DNA of 64,000 nt from Streptomyces sp. Mut1 (GCF_030719295.1 NZ_CP120997.1:7574001-7638000), one strand, 5' to 3'; shown: positions 28,301 through 35,624, numbered from the stretch's first letter. Program-made: numbers and translations. Notes: generated by a model from the sequence alone, not told the origin.

Positions 28301-28350
28301 ATCGGGGGCATCGGCAGGGCCGGCGCCTTCGGAACGCCGGGGCCGCTCAC
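22324..28350 (-). CDS. PUFA-synthase-like megasynthase, KS-AT-ACP-KR-DH (PfaA/Pfa2 type)
   Basis: 2008 residues from GTG 28350, overlapping the stop of the PfaD-like gene (GTGA). Domains: KS (about 30-480; Cys228 in DAACASS, His363, His404); AT (about 590-900; FPGQGSQ, Ser691 in GHSFGE, AFHSPL); a linker; one ACP (about 1150-1225) with LGVDSIKRVEIL, the sequence typical of PUFA-type ACPs; KR (about 1465-1700; TGGARG, Tyr in QSDYAMANE); and a PKS-type double-hotdog DH (about 1755-2005; His in ADHAPADVPVLP, Asp in DGALQ). Marine and myxobacterial homologues carry several tandem ACPs, but this one has only one. The ACP is preceded by a Pro-Val run coded by a hexanucleotide repeat. No PPTase gene is in the window, so activation must come from elsewhere. 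Confidence 0.91.
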   Translation of the reverse strand: MSGPGVPKAPALPMPPIPGDAVDAAPSGRNPVAVVGVGALVPGATDAAGYWRIVCGGRDLITEVPASRWRVEDHYDPDPAAPDKTYARRGAFLPEVDFDPMAYGVPPTGLSSTDTSQLLALMVADQVLADAGGRDRVDRERTGVVLGAAALELLPHMYGRTHRPVWLAALRESGLGEAEAQAVCDRISARFAPWRESTFPGLLGNVVAGRIANRFDLHGINHTTDAACASSLAALSTAVGELALGRADLVISGGVDTGNDVGMFLCFSKTPALSPSGDCRPFSAAADGTMLGEAVVMYALKRLADAERDGDRIHAVIRGIGTSSDGRSTAIYAPLPDGQAKALRRAYEDAGYGPETVELVEAHGTGTKAGDTAELAALGEVFGASGRTDGPWCAIGSVKSQIGHTKCAAGAAGLLKAVMALHHKVLPPTVKVERPNPAAAAPDGPFYVNTETRPWVRPAGHPRRASVSSFGFGGSNFHVTLEEYEPSGAPGRVALRHRTAPGELVLFSGASPADLALPGPDDGRPLAARARESHTAFSPTDRVRLAIVADDGEDLREKYGQALALIGQRPGTAFSTPSGIRYAYGEPEPGRIGFLFPGQGSQYVGMGADLAMLAPAAQAVWDRLGGTRFEGRPLHRAVFPPPAFTEEERAARRALLDATEWAQPALAVHALAVLEVVRELGLRPDCVAGHSFGELVALHCAGVLDAESLVGLARRRGELMRDAAGVPGAMLAVAADREQVAEVLAGGGFGDLWPANHNAPRQVVLSGSAEAVGRAETAFADEGVVTRRLAASNAFHSPLVAPAAEPLSAYLRTVPLTGPGIEVYGNADAAPYPSAPEEVRRRITGHLASPVLFQDQIGAMYASGVRTFVEIGAGNALTVLVGQILGDRRHAAVSLDRPGRNGVTSLHTALGELAVLGVPLDLGTLWAPYDSPETSAKERAPRMTVKISGANCHAAAEPAPGPEGEPEHRPEPAHVSESDTEAAPMPAYAPASAPVHAQPAAPVPAPTRAPEAIPHSAGLYAAVDQVHRQTAEAHAACQRMLADSHMAFLRMTEASLAAMLGMPSVGDTDTLTAPVPPGPLPLSLPSSPPRTPVTGAIGTTAAVPAPAAPADPVPRAPADPVPVPAPVPVPVPVPVPVDGDGDGVVSLSPSELEELLLSAVARLTGYPADMLDMDMELEADLGVDSIKRVEILSAVRRELGDLAAGDFGHLGRLHTLREIVDALATGPGPASSAGTAAPEGAGFPGLHAASGEQAALTRLVPRMVESPAAGLATAGLLGGPVVVTGEGPDGCGLTGLVARKLAEHGVNAVFAATVPPDARAVVHLGGLTAAATREAAGEVHRSALRAARTVAARAAEGGALFVTVQDTGGDFGLGGRAAGRAWLGGVAGLARTAAKEWPDGSVRIVDCERGGRDDETVADAVVRELLEGGADREVGLRADGTRALLRMVPSAVTSSGDGARRITSSSVIVATGGARGVTAAALLDLARTHRPRIVLVGRTDPGTEPEGLQSASDEPSLTRLLAERAGAGAAASSPARIAARAREILAAREVRATLAALEAAGSPVRYVRVDARDGDTLAAALREVRDTWGPVTGIVHGAGVLADKRIADKSDDQAELVISTKVDGLRALLAATADDPLETICLFSSVAAVFGNPGQSDYAMANEVLHQVASAEQARRPGCLVRCVAWGPWQGGMVTPSLAAHFGRSGVPLIPLEQGAAAFTAELGTAPGEARVVLVAGDDPAALAPAAGPSGAQLLVRSDSLPQLADHAPADVPVLPVAMALNWFAGAAASWLPAGPFALRDLRVYRTCPLPDLAGTGHLLSLLGSTGAPGAPSGLEAELRGEDGLAFYRAVLDTWADSPVADPWETPEGLKPLDASSPYAGTALFHGPRFHALRKVSGVSDDGAEATVVGVRGLEWAGAHWPLDAAAADGALQLALLWAEAVLGAGTLPMAVAECRVHRRGPVDGAVRCVVRGRKAHTTGARCDAALVDADGSVLLELIGVELVRRPS
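24941..24979. repeat. Hexanucleotide tandem repeat inside the PfaA-like gene
   Basis: About six and a half copies of ACCGGA on the plus strand. On the coding strand the tract encodes the Pro-Val dipeptide run in the linker just before the ACP. Copy number can change in steps of six bases by slippage without breaking the frame, so the linker length may vary between strains. Confidence 0.85.
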
Positions 28351-29933
28351 GCCAGCTCGCACGGCACGTAGGTGAAAGCCTGGGGCGGCAAAGGAACTCC
28401 ATGGGTACGCAGTTGATGGGCGCGGGTGAGCACGGCCGCGCCTTCGAGCAGGTTGAGAGCGATCTGCACCACGGTCCGGTGCCGGGGTTCGGCCAGCCGG
28501 CTGCCCGCCACCCACTGGTTGAAGGCACCCATCGACGGCCCGCACCAGATCTGGTAGTCGGCCCGCCGCGCCCCGTGCCCGGTGATCGCCCAGCGGCTCG
28601 AACTGCCCAGGTACCAGCGGAAGACCAACGCCATCCGGTGTTTCGAATCCGCCTCCGCGCGCGTGATCTCGGCGGGGTCGCGCTCCTCCCAGAACGCCCG
28701 CGTACGCTGCCAGACCTCCTCGAACGGGGCCCGCAGCACATCACGTTCGAGCAGGGCCCGCAGGGCGGGCGGGATCTCCTCCAAGGAGCCGTGCGCCCGG
28801 TACGCCGCGTGGAGCCGGCCGGCCCGCTGCGCGAACATCGTGCCGCGCGACAGCACTTGCAGCTTCACCCCCAGCTCGAACATGTCGGCCGCCGGGGCCA
28901 TGGCCACATCGGCGATGTCCGCGTCGCACAGCATCGCCTTGGCCTCGTCGGACAGACCGGCCTCGACGGAGGTCTGGTTCACCGACCCGATGACCACGTA
29001 CGACGCGCCGAGTGCGAAGGCACCGGCCACCGCGTCAGGAGTGCCGAGGCCGCCGGCCGCACCGATCCCGACCGGCCGGCGGTATCCGAACCTCCGGCAG
29101 AGCGTGTCGCGCAGCGCGGCGATCCTCGGCAGCAGGACCGACAGCGGCCGGTTGTCGGTGTGCCCGCCGCTGTCCGCCTCCACCGTGATGTCCTCGGCCA
29201 CCGGCACACGGGCCGCCAGATCCGCTTCCTCCCGGGTCAGCCTGCCCTCGGCCACCAGGGAGTCCAGGAGGGCGGACGGGGCGGGGGAGAGGAACCTTTC
29301 GGCCACCTCGGGCCGGGAGACCTTCGCGAGCATCCGGGTCGGCCGGACGATGTCCCCGTCCGCGCCCCGGCGCAGCCCCCGGGCCGAGCACCACACGACG
29401 GCCGGGGTCAGCTCCATGTACGCCGACGCGGAGACCCGGGGCACACCGCAGCGCACGAGAAGCTCGGCGACGCGCGTCTCCAGGGCCGGTTCGGCCGGTG
29501 AGTGGATGAGGTTCACACCCCAGTTCCGGCGCCCGCCCAGCTCGTCGACCAGCGTGCGTACGGCCCGTTCCACCTCCCCGTACGCCAGCCCGCCCGCGCC
29601 GAAGAAGCCGAGCATGTCCCCCCGGGCCATCGCCGACACCATGGCCGTGGTCGCGATTCCGTTCGCCATCTCGCCCGCGACATAAGGGAACCGGACACCG
29701 TGCGCCTCGCAGAAGGTACGGCCGCCGAGCCACTCGGGGTACAGCGGAGGCAGCGTTCCGACGACCCGGCCCGAGGGCGTGGGACCGTGCGCCAGCCCCA
29801 GCTCACGGCCGTCCGGCCCACTGACCACGTGGACCGGCTCACGGATGCGCCGGGCGCAGGCCGCGATCCCGTCGGGCGCGAAGGCCGGCGGGGACGCGGC
29901 AGGGGAGCCGGAAACAGTGGCGAGGAGGGGCAC
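28347..29933 (-). CDS. PfaD-like FMN-dependent enoyl reductase
   Basis: 528 residues from GTG 29933. A TIM-barrel enoyl reductase of the 2-nitropropane-dioxygenase-like, PUFA-type trans-ER family: MANGIATTAMVSAMARGDMLGFFGAGG near the N-terminus, NLIHSPAEP, VSASAYMELTPAVVW, the hallmark VEADSGGHTDNRPLSVLLP, then GIGAAGGLGTPDAVAGAFALG (FMN phosphate site) and MAPAADMFELGVKLQVLSRG. It would reduce enoyl-ACP intermediates on the neighbouring synthases, deciding which positions are saturated. It is translationally coupled to the PfaA-like gene and lies 70 bases after the SDR gene. ER-first order matches the pfa1-pfa2-pfa3 order known from myxobacteria. Confidence 0.93.
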   Translation of the reverse strand: MPLLATVSGSPAASPPAFAPDGIAACARRIREPVHVVSGPDGRELGLAHGPTPSGRVVGTLPPLYPEWLGGRTFCEAHGVRFPYVAGEMANGIATTAMVSAMARGDMLGFFGAGGLAYGEVERAVRTLVDELGGRRNWGVNLIHSPAEPALETRVAELLVRCGVPRVSASAYMELTPAVVWCSARGLRRGADGDIVRPTRMLAKVSRPEVAERFLSPAPSALLDSLVAEGRLTREEADLAARVPVAEDITVEADSGGHTDNRPLSVLLPRIAALRDTLCRRFGYRRPVGIGAAGGLGTPDAVAGAFALGASYVVIGSVNQTSVEAGLSDEAKAMLCDADIADVAMAPAADMFELGVKLQVLSRGTMFAQRAGRLHAAYRAHGSLEEIPPALRALLERDVLRAPFEEVWQRTRAFWEERDPAEITRAEADSKHRMALVFRWYLGSSSRWAITGHGARRADYQIWCGPSMGAFNQWVAGSRLAEPRHRTVVQIALNLLEGAAVLTRAHQLRTHGVPLPPQAFTYVPCELA

Positions 29934-30003
29934 GGGAAGGCTCCAACGGGGCAGGACGCGGATCGGTCGAGGGGGAAGGGCTCTGAGGTGGACTGGCCCG
30001 AGG

Positions 30004-31179
30004 TCAGGCGCAGCGAGCGGGCGGGGACGCCGCCGCGGGTGGTCCGGACAGCGGCAGGGGGCCCGGGGCCAGGCCGGACCAGAGGTAGTCGAGGCCCACC
30101 GGGGCGGATGCGGCCGACGGGCCCAGCAGCGCCCTGACGCGGGTGTCGTCGAACCGTCGCCGGTGGGCGAGGTAGGCCGTCATGCCCGGGTAGAAGTCCA
30201 GCAGAGCCTCCAGGGCCGACGGCCTCCCCGAGCGGCCGGTGACCAGGTCGATCGAGAACGGACCCAGCCGCTCCAGCAGGGCCACGAACGTCGGCACGGG
30301 CACATCGCGGTCATGGACGACGTGGTACGTGTCGACCCCGCCCGAGGGCGTCCGCCCGGCCAGCCGCACCATGACCTCGGCCGCGTGCTCCACCTGCAAG
30401 AGGTTCAGCCGGCCGTGCCGGTGCCCCACCATCCGGACGCGCGGGGCGGACCCGGCGTGACGCCCGGGAGCGTGCGGTGACACACCACTGTCGCCCGCCG
30501 GCCCCGCGGCGCGCAGCGCCTCCCGCAGGATCCGCTCGATGACGAGCAGCGGATGCGAGGGAAGTTCGGGGTGCGGCGGCAGGTCGGTGACCAGGATGCT
30601 CGGCCGCAGGACCAGGACCGGCCGGCCGTGCTCCCTGGACCAGGCGTGAACCAGCAGCTCCGCCTCGTACTTGGAGCGTTCGTAGGCGTTCTCGAAGCCG
30701 CAGGTGTCATCGAGTTCGTCCTCGTACGCCACCCCCTCGCTCCGTGACCCCGCCACGAAGGCGGTGCTCACGTGGTGCACGCGGGGCCGCAGACGGCTCG
30801 CCGCCGCCAGCTCCAGGACATGCCGTGTCCCTTCGACATTGGTCCGGCGCAGCTCGGGAAGGTCGCCCTCCAGGTTGATGCTGCCCGCGCTGTGCCAGAT
30901 CGCGCTGGTGGTGTCGGCCAGCTCCCGGAACGCCCGCTCCGGCAGCCCCAGCCTGGGCAGCGCGAGATCGGTCTCCACCACCCGCAGCCGGACCGGAAGC
31001 TCGGCGGTGAACGCCTCGGGTGCGCCCGTCAGTTCGAAGAACCGGGTGATCCGGCGCAGCGCGTCCCCCGATCCCGCGTGGGCCAGGACTGTCAGCGACC
31101 GGTGCGTGTCGAGCAGACGACGCAGCAGGCGCAGTCCGAGAAATCCGGTGGCGCCGGTGAGGGCGACTTGCACGGCCAT
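30004..31179 (-). CDS. Thioester-reductase-like extended SDR
   Basis: 391 residues from ATG 31179. An NAD(P)-binding extended short-chain dehydrogenase of the Male-sterility/thioester-reductase group (NAD_binding_4). It shows a Rossmann loop TGATGFLG (8-15), IWHSAGSINLEGDLPELRRTNVEGT (split in the fold), HVSTAFVAG with the catalytic Ser, and Tyr166-xxx-Lys170 in AYERSK. Relatives reduce acyl thioesters to aldehydes or alcohols (fatty acyl reductases, HglB/NRPS terminal domains). It is first in the minus-strand run leading to the megasynthases, so reductive release of the chain, or reduction of a derived acyl group, is the simplest role (inference). The frame is open upstream, but conserved sequence starts at this ATG. 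Confidence 0.82.
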   Translation of the reverse strand: MAVQVALTGATGFLGLRLLRRLLDTHRSLTVLAHAGSGDALRRITRFFELTGAPEAFTAELPVRLRVVETDLALPRLGLPERAFRELADTTSAIWHSAGSINLEGDLPELRRTNVEGTRHVLELAAASRLRPRVHHVSTAFVAGSRSEGVAYEDELDDTCGFENAYERSKYEAELLVHAWSREHGRPVLVLRPSILVTDLPPHPELPSHPLLVIERILREALRAAGPAGDSGVSPHAPGRHAGSAPRVRMVGHRHGRLNLLQVEHAAEVMVRLAGRTPSGGVDTYHVVHDRDVPVPTFVALLERLGPFSIDLVTGRSGRPSALEALLDFYPGMTAYLAHRRRFDDTRVRALLGPSAASAPVGLDYLWSGLAPGPLPLSGPPAAASPPARCA

Positions 31180-31914
31180 GGCTCCAAGGGCTTCGGAAGG
31201 ACGGGCCCGCGCGGAGGCGGGGGAGGGGAGCGTCGGTGGGGCGACCGGGACGGGACACGACACGCCGTCCCGGCGGCGGGGCACGCCACGAGCGGCTCGA
31301 CCGGCCGGTCCGGTCCGGTGCTGCGAGCGTTCGCCGCTTCCCCGACGTCCCCGGCCTCGCCATCAGCTCGTCGGCCCTTTCCGGGCGCGATGATCTCCGG
31401 CGCACGGCACACGATGACAGACGGCGGCCGGAGCGAACGCCCCCGATTCGGCCTGCTCACCCGAACGGAGTACGGCGCACGACGGCAGGCGCACGCCGCC
31501 ACCGAAGGCGGAAACCGTCCCCGCGTCCGTCCCCGCCCAAGAGGCCCGTCCCCCCTTCGAGGGATCTTGCCGAGCGCGCCACGGCCGAGGCGTCTTCGAC
31601 CGTGCCGTGCCGGACAGCCGTGGCCTCCGAGCCGAGGGAGAGCAGACACGGCACGGGCGACGGGCATCGCAGCGGTCCGAAACGAGCTACGGAACCAGCC
31701 GCCGCACCGCGCGGGAATGCGGGCCGTTCGGGAAGGGCGTGCGTCGGCCGCCGGGGCCGGCACACCGTCGCGCGCGGTCATCCTGAGGAACGCGGCGGGG
31801 CTGGATGGCCGGCCGCCGTCCACAACGTCCCGCCACGGAGCCGGTCCGCGGCCCGCACCCGTACCTCCGCCCCGCCGGCCCGCACGCACCGTCACGCATT
31901 GGAGCCGAAGCCCC
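31180..31914. promoter_or_regulatory. 735-bp divergent intergenic region of the lipid cluster
   Basis: This gap separates the minus-strand synthase genes from the plus-strand acyltransferase and exporter genes, so both promoters must lie here. I see no convincing gene in it; the open frames that cross it have unnatural composition. No clear palindromic operator or consensus promoter was found by eye. A GGAG lies 10 bases before the acyltransferase ATG. Confidence 0.45.
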
Positions 31915-33333
31915 ATGTCCGATTCCGATCAGTCCGGCTCCCCGGCGCAGTCGGCACCCACGCCGACCGCCCCGTCGATCCCGCCCGCCCGGCCCGCCCC
32001 GTCCGCTCAGCCGGACCACCCCAGCGAGCCGGGCCGGACCGAGCGCCCCGCTTCCCCTCCCCACCGGCCCGCCCACTCCGTCGACCGTGCCTTCCTCAAC
32101 CTGGAACGCCGCCGCCCCGACGTCCATTGGGACGCCGGCGGCGTCGCGTACTTCAGCGGCCCGCCCCCCGCCCTCGCCGACCTCCGCGCATACGTGGGCC
32201 ACGGCCTGGGGAAGCTGCCCCTGCTGACGAGCCGGATCGAGGGCGGCAGGCGGCCCCGCTGGCAGCCGGACGCCGGCTTCGACGTGGACCTGCGTGTGCA
32301 CGAGGTCGTCGCCGAAGGCCCGGCCGGGTGGGACCGCGCCCTGCACACCGCGCTCAACGCCCCGTTCGCGGCCGGTACCTACTGGGGGGTCTGGCTGATC
32401 CACGGCCACGCCCCCGACGCGTACGCCGTCTGCTACCGCTTCCGCCACGCCTGTCAGGACGGTTCGGCCGCGGCCATGACCTTCCGGGCCATGCTCGGTG
32501 AGGGGGAGCCCTCGGCCCGGCCGGTGCCGGACCGGAGCCGTCGGGCCGCGATGCCCCGGCGTGTGGCCTCGGCCGTCGGTCTGGCCGTGAAGTTCGTCGC
32601 GCGCACCCTCGTCGTGCGTGGACACCGCCCCGTCGCCGTGTCCGTCCCCGCCGGGGAACGGCAGTTGTGGCGGGGCCGCGTACCGGTGGACACCCTCCGC
32701 CGGATCGGCGAGGCCCGCGGCGGCTCGGTCCACGACGTGCACCTCGCCGCGCTCACCGGGGCGTTGAGGGCCTGGTCACAGCGCTCGGGTGTACCTCTCC
32801 CACGGGTGACGGCCGTACTGCCCGTCGACGCACGGCGCCCCGACGAGGAACAGACCTGGGGAAACCGCTGCTTCGCCCTGCCGCTGGAACTCCCGGTGCG
32901 GATCGCCTCGTCCCACCCGGACGGGACCCCGGACCGTGACGCGGCCCTGCGGCGACTGGACCACGTCATGGCGGCTACCCGGAAGCTCCGGGGTGACGTG
33001 TGGCGGCAGGCCATCGGGGACCTGGTCCGCTTCATGCCGGCCCGCCCCACCGAGTGGTACATGCGCAGGGTCCTCTCCCCACGCGTCACCAACGTCATGG
33101 CCACCTCCATGCCCCTCGCCGACAAGGGCAGCCTCGGGGAGAGCCAGGTGACCGGCACCGCACTGCTGCCCCTGCTCGTGCCCGGACACCTCTTCGCGGT
33201 CGGGCTCTCGTTCTTCGGTCAGTGGGCCGAGGTCTCCATGGTCGCCCACCGCGGCCTGCCGCTGGGCGAACTCCTGCCGGAGCTGTGGGAGCAGGCCGTG
33301 AAGGAACTGGAGGACGGCTCGGCGCCGGAATGA
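31915..33333 (+). CDS. Wax-ester synthase/diacylglycerol acyltransferase-like protein
   Basis: 472 residues from ATG 31915. After a Pro/Ser-rich N-terminal tail (1-50), the sequence follows the WS/DGAT layout: VDRAFLNLERRRPDVHWDAGGVAYF, LRAYVGHGLGKLPLLTSRI, the active-site run RHACQDG (177-183), then LPRVTAVLPVDARR, WGNRCFALPLELPV and a C-terminal VTNVMATSMP. The family motif is HHxxxDG; here the first His is Arg while the catalytic second His and the DG are kept. Relatives join fatty alcohols or diacylglycerol to acyl-CoA, and some act on acyl-ACP or other hydroxyls. Beside a reductase and a PUFA-like synthase it may esterify the product. Substrates are unknown. Confidence 0.8.
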   Translation: MSDSDQSGSPAQSAPTPTAPSIPPARPAPSAQPDHPSEPGRTERPASPPHRPAHSVDRAFLNLERRRPDVHWDAGGVAYFSGPPPALADLRAYVGHGLGKLPLLTSRIEGGRRPRWQPDAGFDVDLRVHEVVAEGPAGWDRALHTALNAPFAAGTYWGVWLIHGHAPDAYAVCYRFRHACQDGSAAAMTFRAMLGEGEPSARPVPDRSRRAAMPRRVASAVGLAVKFVARTLVVRGHRPVAVSVPAGERQLWRGRVPVDTLRRIGEARGGSVHDVHLAALTGALRAWSQRSGVPLPRVTAVLPVDARRPDEEQTWGNRCFALPLELPVRIASSHPDGTPDRDAALRRLDHVMAATRKLRGDVWRQAIGDLVRFMPARPTEWYMRRVLSPRVTNVMATSMPLADKGSLGESQVTGTALLPLLVPGHLFAVGLSFFGQWAEVSMVAHRGLPLGELLPELWEQAVKELEDGSAPE

Positions 33334-33521
33334 GGCGGGCGGCCGCCGCACGGCCTGCCGTGCACGGCACCCGCACGCCACCGTTTCCCCTGTGCGGTCC
33401 GCTCGTTGGTGTCACGGGCGGGCCGCTCACGCGGCCGGACGCCCGGCCGGACCACCCGCCGGGCCACGGAACCTCCCGTCCCGGGGCCCCTCGGGAAGAC
33501 CTGTCACGACGGAGCAGCGCG

Positions 33522-34136
33522 ATGGACGTCACGGATGTGCACCACTCCTACCGGCAGCACGCCGTGCTTGGAGGAGTCGACCTCCGTCTGCGGCCCGGCA
33601 CGCTCGCCGGGATCGTCGGGGAGAACGGCGCGGGCAAGACCACACTGCTCAAGGTGCTCGCCGGTGAACTCAGGCCCGACCGGGGGACGGTGCGACACCG
33701 CGGCAGATTCGGCTACTGCCCGCAGGCCGTCGTCCTGGACGACTCGTTCACCGTCCGCCAGCACCTCGACTTCTTCCGGAGCGCGTTCGGCCTCCCCGAC
33801 CTGCTACGGGCCCGCGAAGTGATGGAGATCCTCGCCTTCACCGAGTACCTCGACCACCGGGCGGGCCTGCTCAGCGGCGGCTCCAGGCAGAAGCTGAACC
33901 TCACCCTGGCGCTCATGCACGATCCGGACGTCCTGCTGCTGGACGAGCCCTACCAGGGGTTCGACTGGGAGACATATCTGCGCTTCTGGGAGCTGGCGAC
34001 GAGCCTGCGCGACGCCGGACGCTCGGTGCTGGTCGTCTCGCACCTCGCGTACGACATCGACCGGCTCGACCTGCTGTGGCGTCTGGAGGGCGGGCGACTG
34101 CACCGCCAGGACACACGTACGGAGGCGACGGCGTGA
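33522..34136 (+). CDS. ABC transporter ATP-binding protein
   Basis: 204 residues from ATG 33522, 188 bases after the acyltransferase. A compact ATPase: VLGGVDLRLRPGTLAGIVGENGAGKTTLL holds Walker A (written here in context of its short core GENGAGKTT), the signature is LSGGSRQKL, Walker B is VLLLDEPYQGFD, and the switch His is in VVSHLA. The last bases overlap the next gene (GTGA), so ATPase and permease are made together. With the permease it most likely exports the lipid product of the cluster (inference from position). Confidence 0.88.
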   Translation: MDVTDVHHSYRQHAVLGGVDLRLRPGTLAGIVGENGAGKTTLLKVLAGELRPDRGTVRHRGRFGYCPQAVVLDDSFTVRQHLDFFRSAFGLPDLLRAREVMEILAFTEYLDHRAGLLSGGSRQKLNLTLALMHDPDVLLLDEPYQGFDWETYLRFWELATSLRDAGRSVLVVSHLAYDIDRLDLLWRLEGGRLHRQDTRTEATA

Positions 34137-34990
34137 GGCGGCACTGGTCCCTGTTCACCACAGCCTCCCGGTACGCGCTGATCGGCCACGCCCGCAACCG
34201 GTTCGCGATGCTGCTGGTCGTTGTGTACATCCCCGTGTGGATCGGCCTGGCCTACGTGGCCATCCCCGACCGGCCGGCACCGTTCCGGCTGCGGGCCACG
34301 GGCGAGGTCCTGTCCCCGCCCGGCAACCACCTCACCCAGATCACCGGCGCGCTGAACGCGGTCACCCTGATCGCCGGCTTCATGATGTTCGCCGCCACCT
34401 TCACCGGCGGCGCCTTCGACCGCCGCCTGGCCATGGCGGGTTACCCGCGCTACCACCTCGTCCTCGCCAAGCTCTCCGCGCTCACCCTGGTCTGCACGGC
34501 CGTCGCCGCCTACGCCACGGCCGCGGCCGGCTTCGCCTGGTCCCCCCGCCAGCCCCTCATGCTGGCCGCCGGACTGTTCCTCGCCGCCCTGACCTACGGG
34601 GCGCTCGGCGTGGTCTTCGGCTCGGTGCTCCGCCGCGAGGTGGAAGGCATGTTCGCCATCCTGATGATCAGCATCCTCGACGTCGCCCTGCAGAACCCCC
34701 TCTCCAGCTCCGGTTCGGACAGCCCCGTCGTGCACTTCCTGCCGACGTACGGAGCCGTGCAGGCCAGCATGGCCGCGGCCTTCTCCGACGCCCCGGTGGG
34801 CGAGGGCCTCGCGATCCAGGCCCTCTGGCTCACCGGGGCCGCCTGCGCGGGACTGCTGGTCTTCCGCAGGCGCACCCGCGACGCGCTGCCGCCCCAGCGG
34901 ACGGCGAGCGTCCCGGCGCCCGCCCGGTCCAGGGAGGCCCCCGGCCGGCCGGAAACACCCCGGCGCCCATCCCGCTCGCGACAGCCGTGA
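34133..34990 (+). CDS. ABC-2 type transporter permease
   Basis: 285 residues from GTG 34133, overlapping the ATPase stop by four bases with GGAGG upstream. About six membrane segments: FAMLLVVVYIPVWIGLAYVA, a central pair (GALNAVTLIAGFMMFAATF; LVLAKLSALTLVCTAVAAYA), PLMLAAGLFLAALTYGALGV, MFAILMISILDVAL and GLAIQALWLTGAACAGLLVF, then a basic Pro/Arg tail. The layout is that of half-size ABC-2 exporters. A strong hairpin follows at 35020-35044, ending the acyltransferase-exporter transcript. Confidence 0.85.
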   Translation: MRRHWSLFTTASRYALIGHARNRFAMLLVVVYIPVWIGLAYVAIPDRPAPFRLRATGEVLSPPGNHLTQITGALNAVTLIAGFMMFAATFTGGAFDRRLAMAGYPRYHLVLAKLSALTLVCTAVAAYATAAAGFAWSPRQPLMLAAGLFLAALTYGALGVVFGSVLRREVEGMFAILMISILDVALQNPLSSSGSDSPVVHFLPTYGAVQASMAAAFSDAPVGEGLAIQALWLTGAACAGLLVFRRRTRDALPPQRTASVPAPARSREAPGRPETPRRPSRSRQP

Positions 34991-35019
34991 CCTACGAATG
35001 CCGGTGATCGTTCTGTAGC

Positions 35020-35044
35020 CGCGGGCGCCGAAGCGGCGCCCGCG
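35020..35044 (+). terminator. Terminator hairpin after the lipid exporter
   Basis: Perfect 11-bp arms (CGCGGGCGCCG) with an AAG loop, 30 bases after the permease stop and 34 bases before the next gene. No T-run follows, as is usual in high-GC actinomycetes. Confidence 0.8.
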
Positions 35045-35077
35045 ACAACACCCCCTCGTGCAAGGAGCACCACCCCC

Positions 35078-35599
35078 ATGACCCTTTCGCGTACCGCCCG
35101 CAGCACGGTCCTCGCCGTCGCCCTCCTGTCCGCGTCCGCGCTCGCCGTCCCGTCCCCGGCGCAGGCCGCCGGCCTGCCGCCCGCGTGTCAGGAAGCACTG
35201 CTGGAAACCTTCGACAAGTTCCCCGTCGTCGACTTCACGGTCCCGGACAAGGCCAAGAACACCATGCTCGGCGAGGTCCTCGGCCTCAGCGAGGCCGACC
35301 AGAAGGTCTTCACCGAGAAGGCGTGCGCCGCCTGGAACACCTGGGCGACCGACAACGGCCAGGCTGTCGCAGCAGACCTGGACACCCGCTACCGCAACGC
35401 GGCCGGGCCCGTGTGCAACAAGTTCGCCAAGTCATCCCTGGCGACGATCAAGAAGTACGCTCCGAACGTGCCCGCCGAGACGCGTGAACTGGAGAAGCTG
35501 GCCAAGCGGATCTGGAAGAGCTCCATGGAGAAGCTCACCGCCGGCGCCACCAACGCCGACTGCCGTGCCGCGTACGACGCGGCGAAGGCGGGCTGGTAA
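35078..35599 (+). CDS. Secreted hypothetical protein
   Basis: 173 residues from ATG 35078 behind AAGGAGC. A classic Sec signal peptide is seen: TLSRTARS (basic), VLAVALLSASALAVP (core), then PAQAAG with cleavage after AQA near residue 30. The mature part is about 140 residues, helical, with four cysteines (ACQEA, EKACAAW, PVCNKF, NADCRAA) that could form two disulfides, and Lys-rich helices. It stands between two hairpins and so forms its own transcript, between the lipid and lanthipeptide clusters. I do not recognise the family. Confidence 0.75.
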   Translation: MTLSRTARSTVLAVALLSASALAVPSPAQAAGLPPACQEALLETFDKFPVVDFTVPDKAKNTMLGEVLGLSEADQKVFTEKACAAWNTWATDNGQAVAADLDTRYRNAAGPVCNKFAKSSLATIKKYAPNVPAETRELEKLAKRIWKSSMEKLTAGATNADCRAAYDAAKAGW

Positions 35600-35624
35600 C
35601 GGAACCCGCCGGGCCGCGACGCGC

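Noticed and set aside
25216..28371. A 1051-codon open frame antisense to the PfaA-like gene
   Set aside because: Shadow of high GC3 coding on the other strand. It is composed of Arg/His/Gly/Pro-rich strings with no family pattern, while the minus strand carries continuous KS and AT motifs.
15628..31179. Enediyne or heterocyst-glycolipid synthase
   Set aside because: PfaD-type ER, PfaC-type FabA-like DH domains and a CLF point to the PUFA-synthase branch. There is no enediyne thioesterase or accessory set and no glycosyltransferase.
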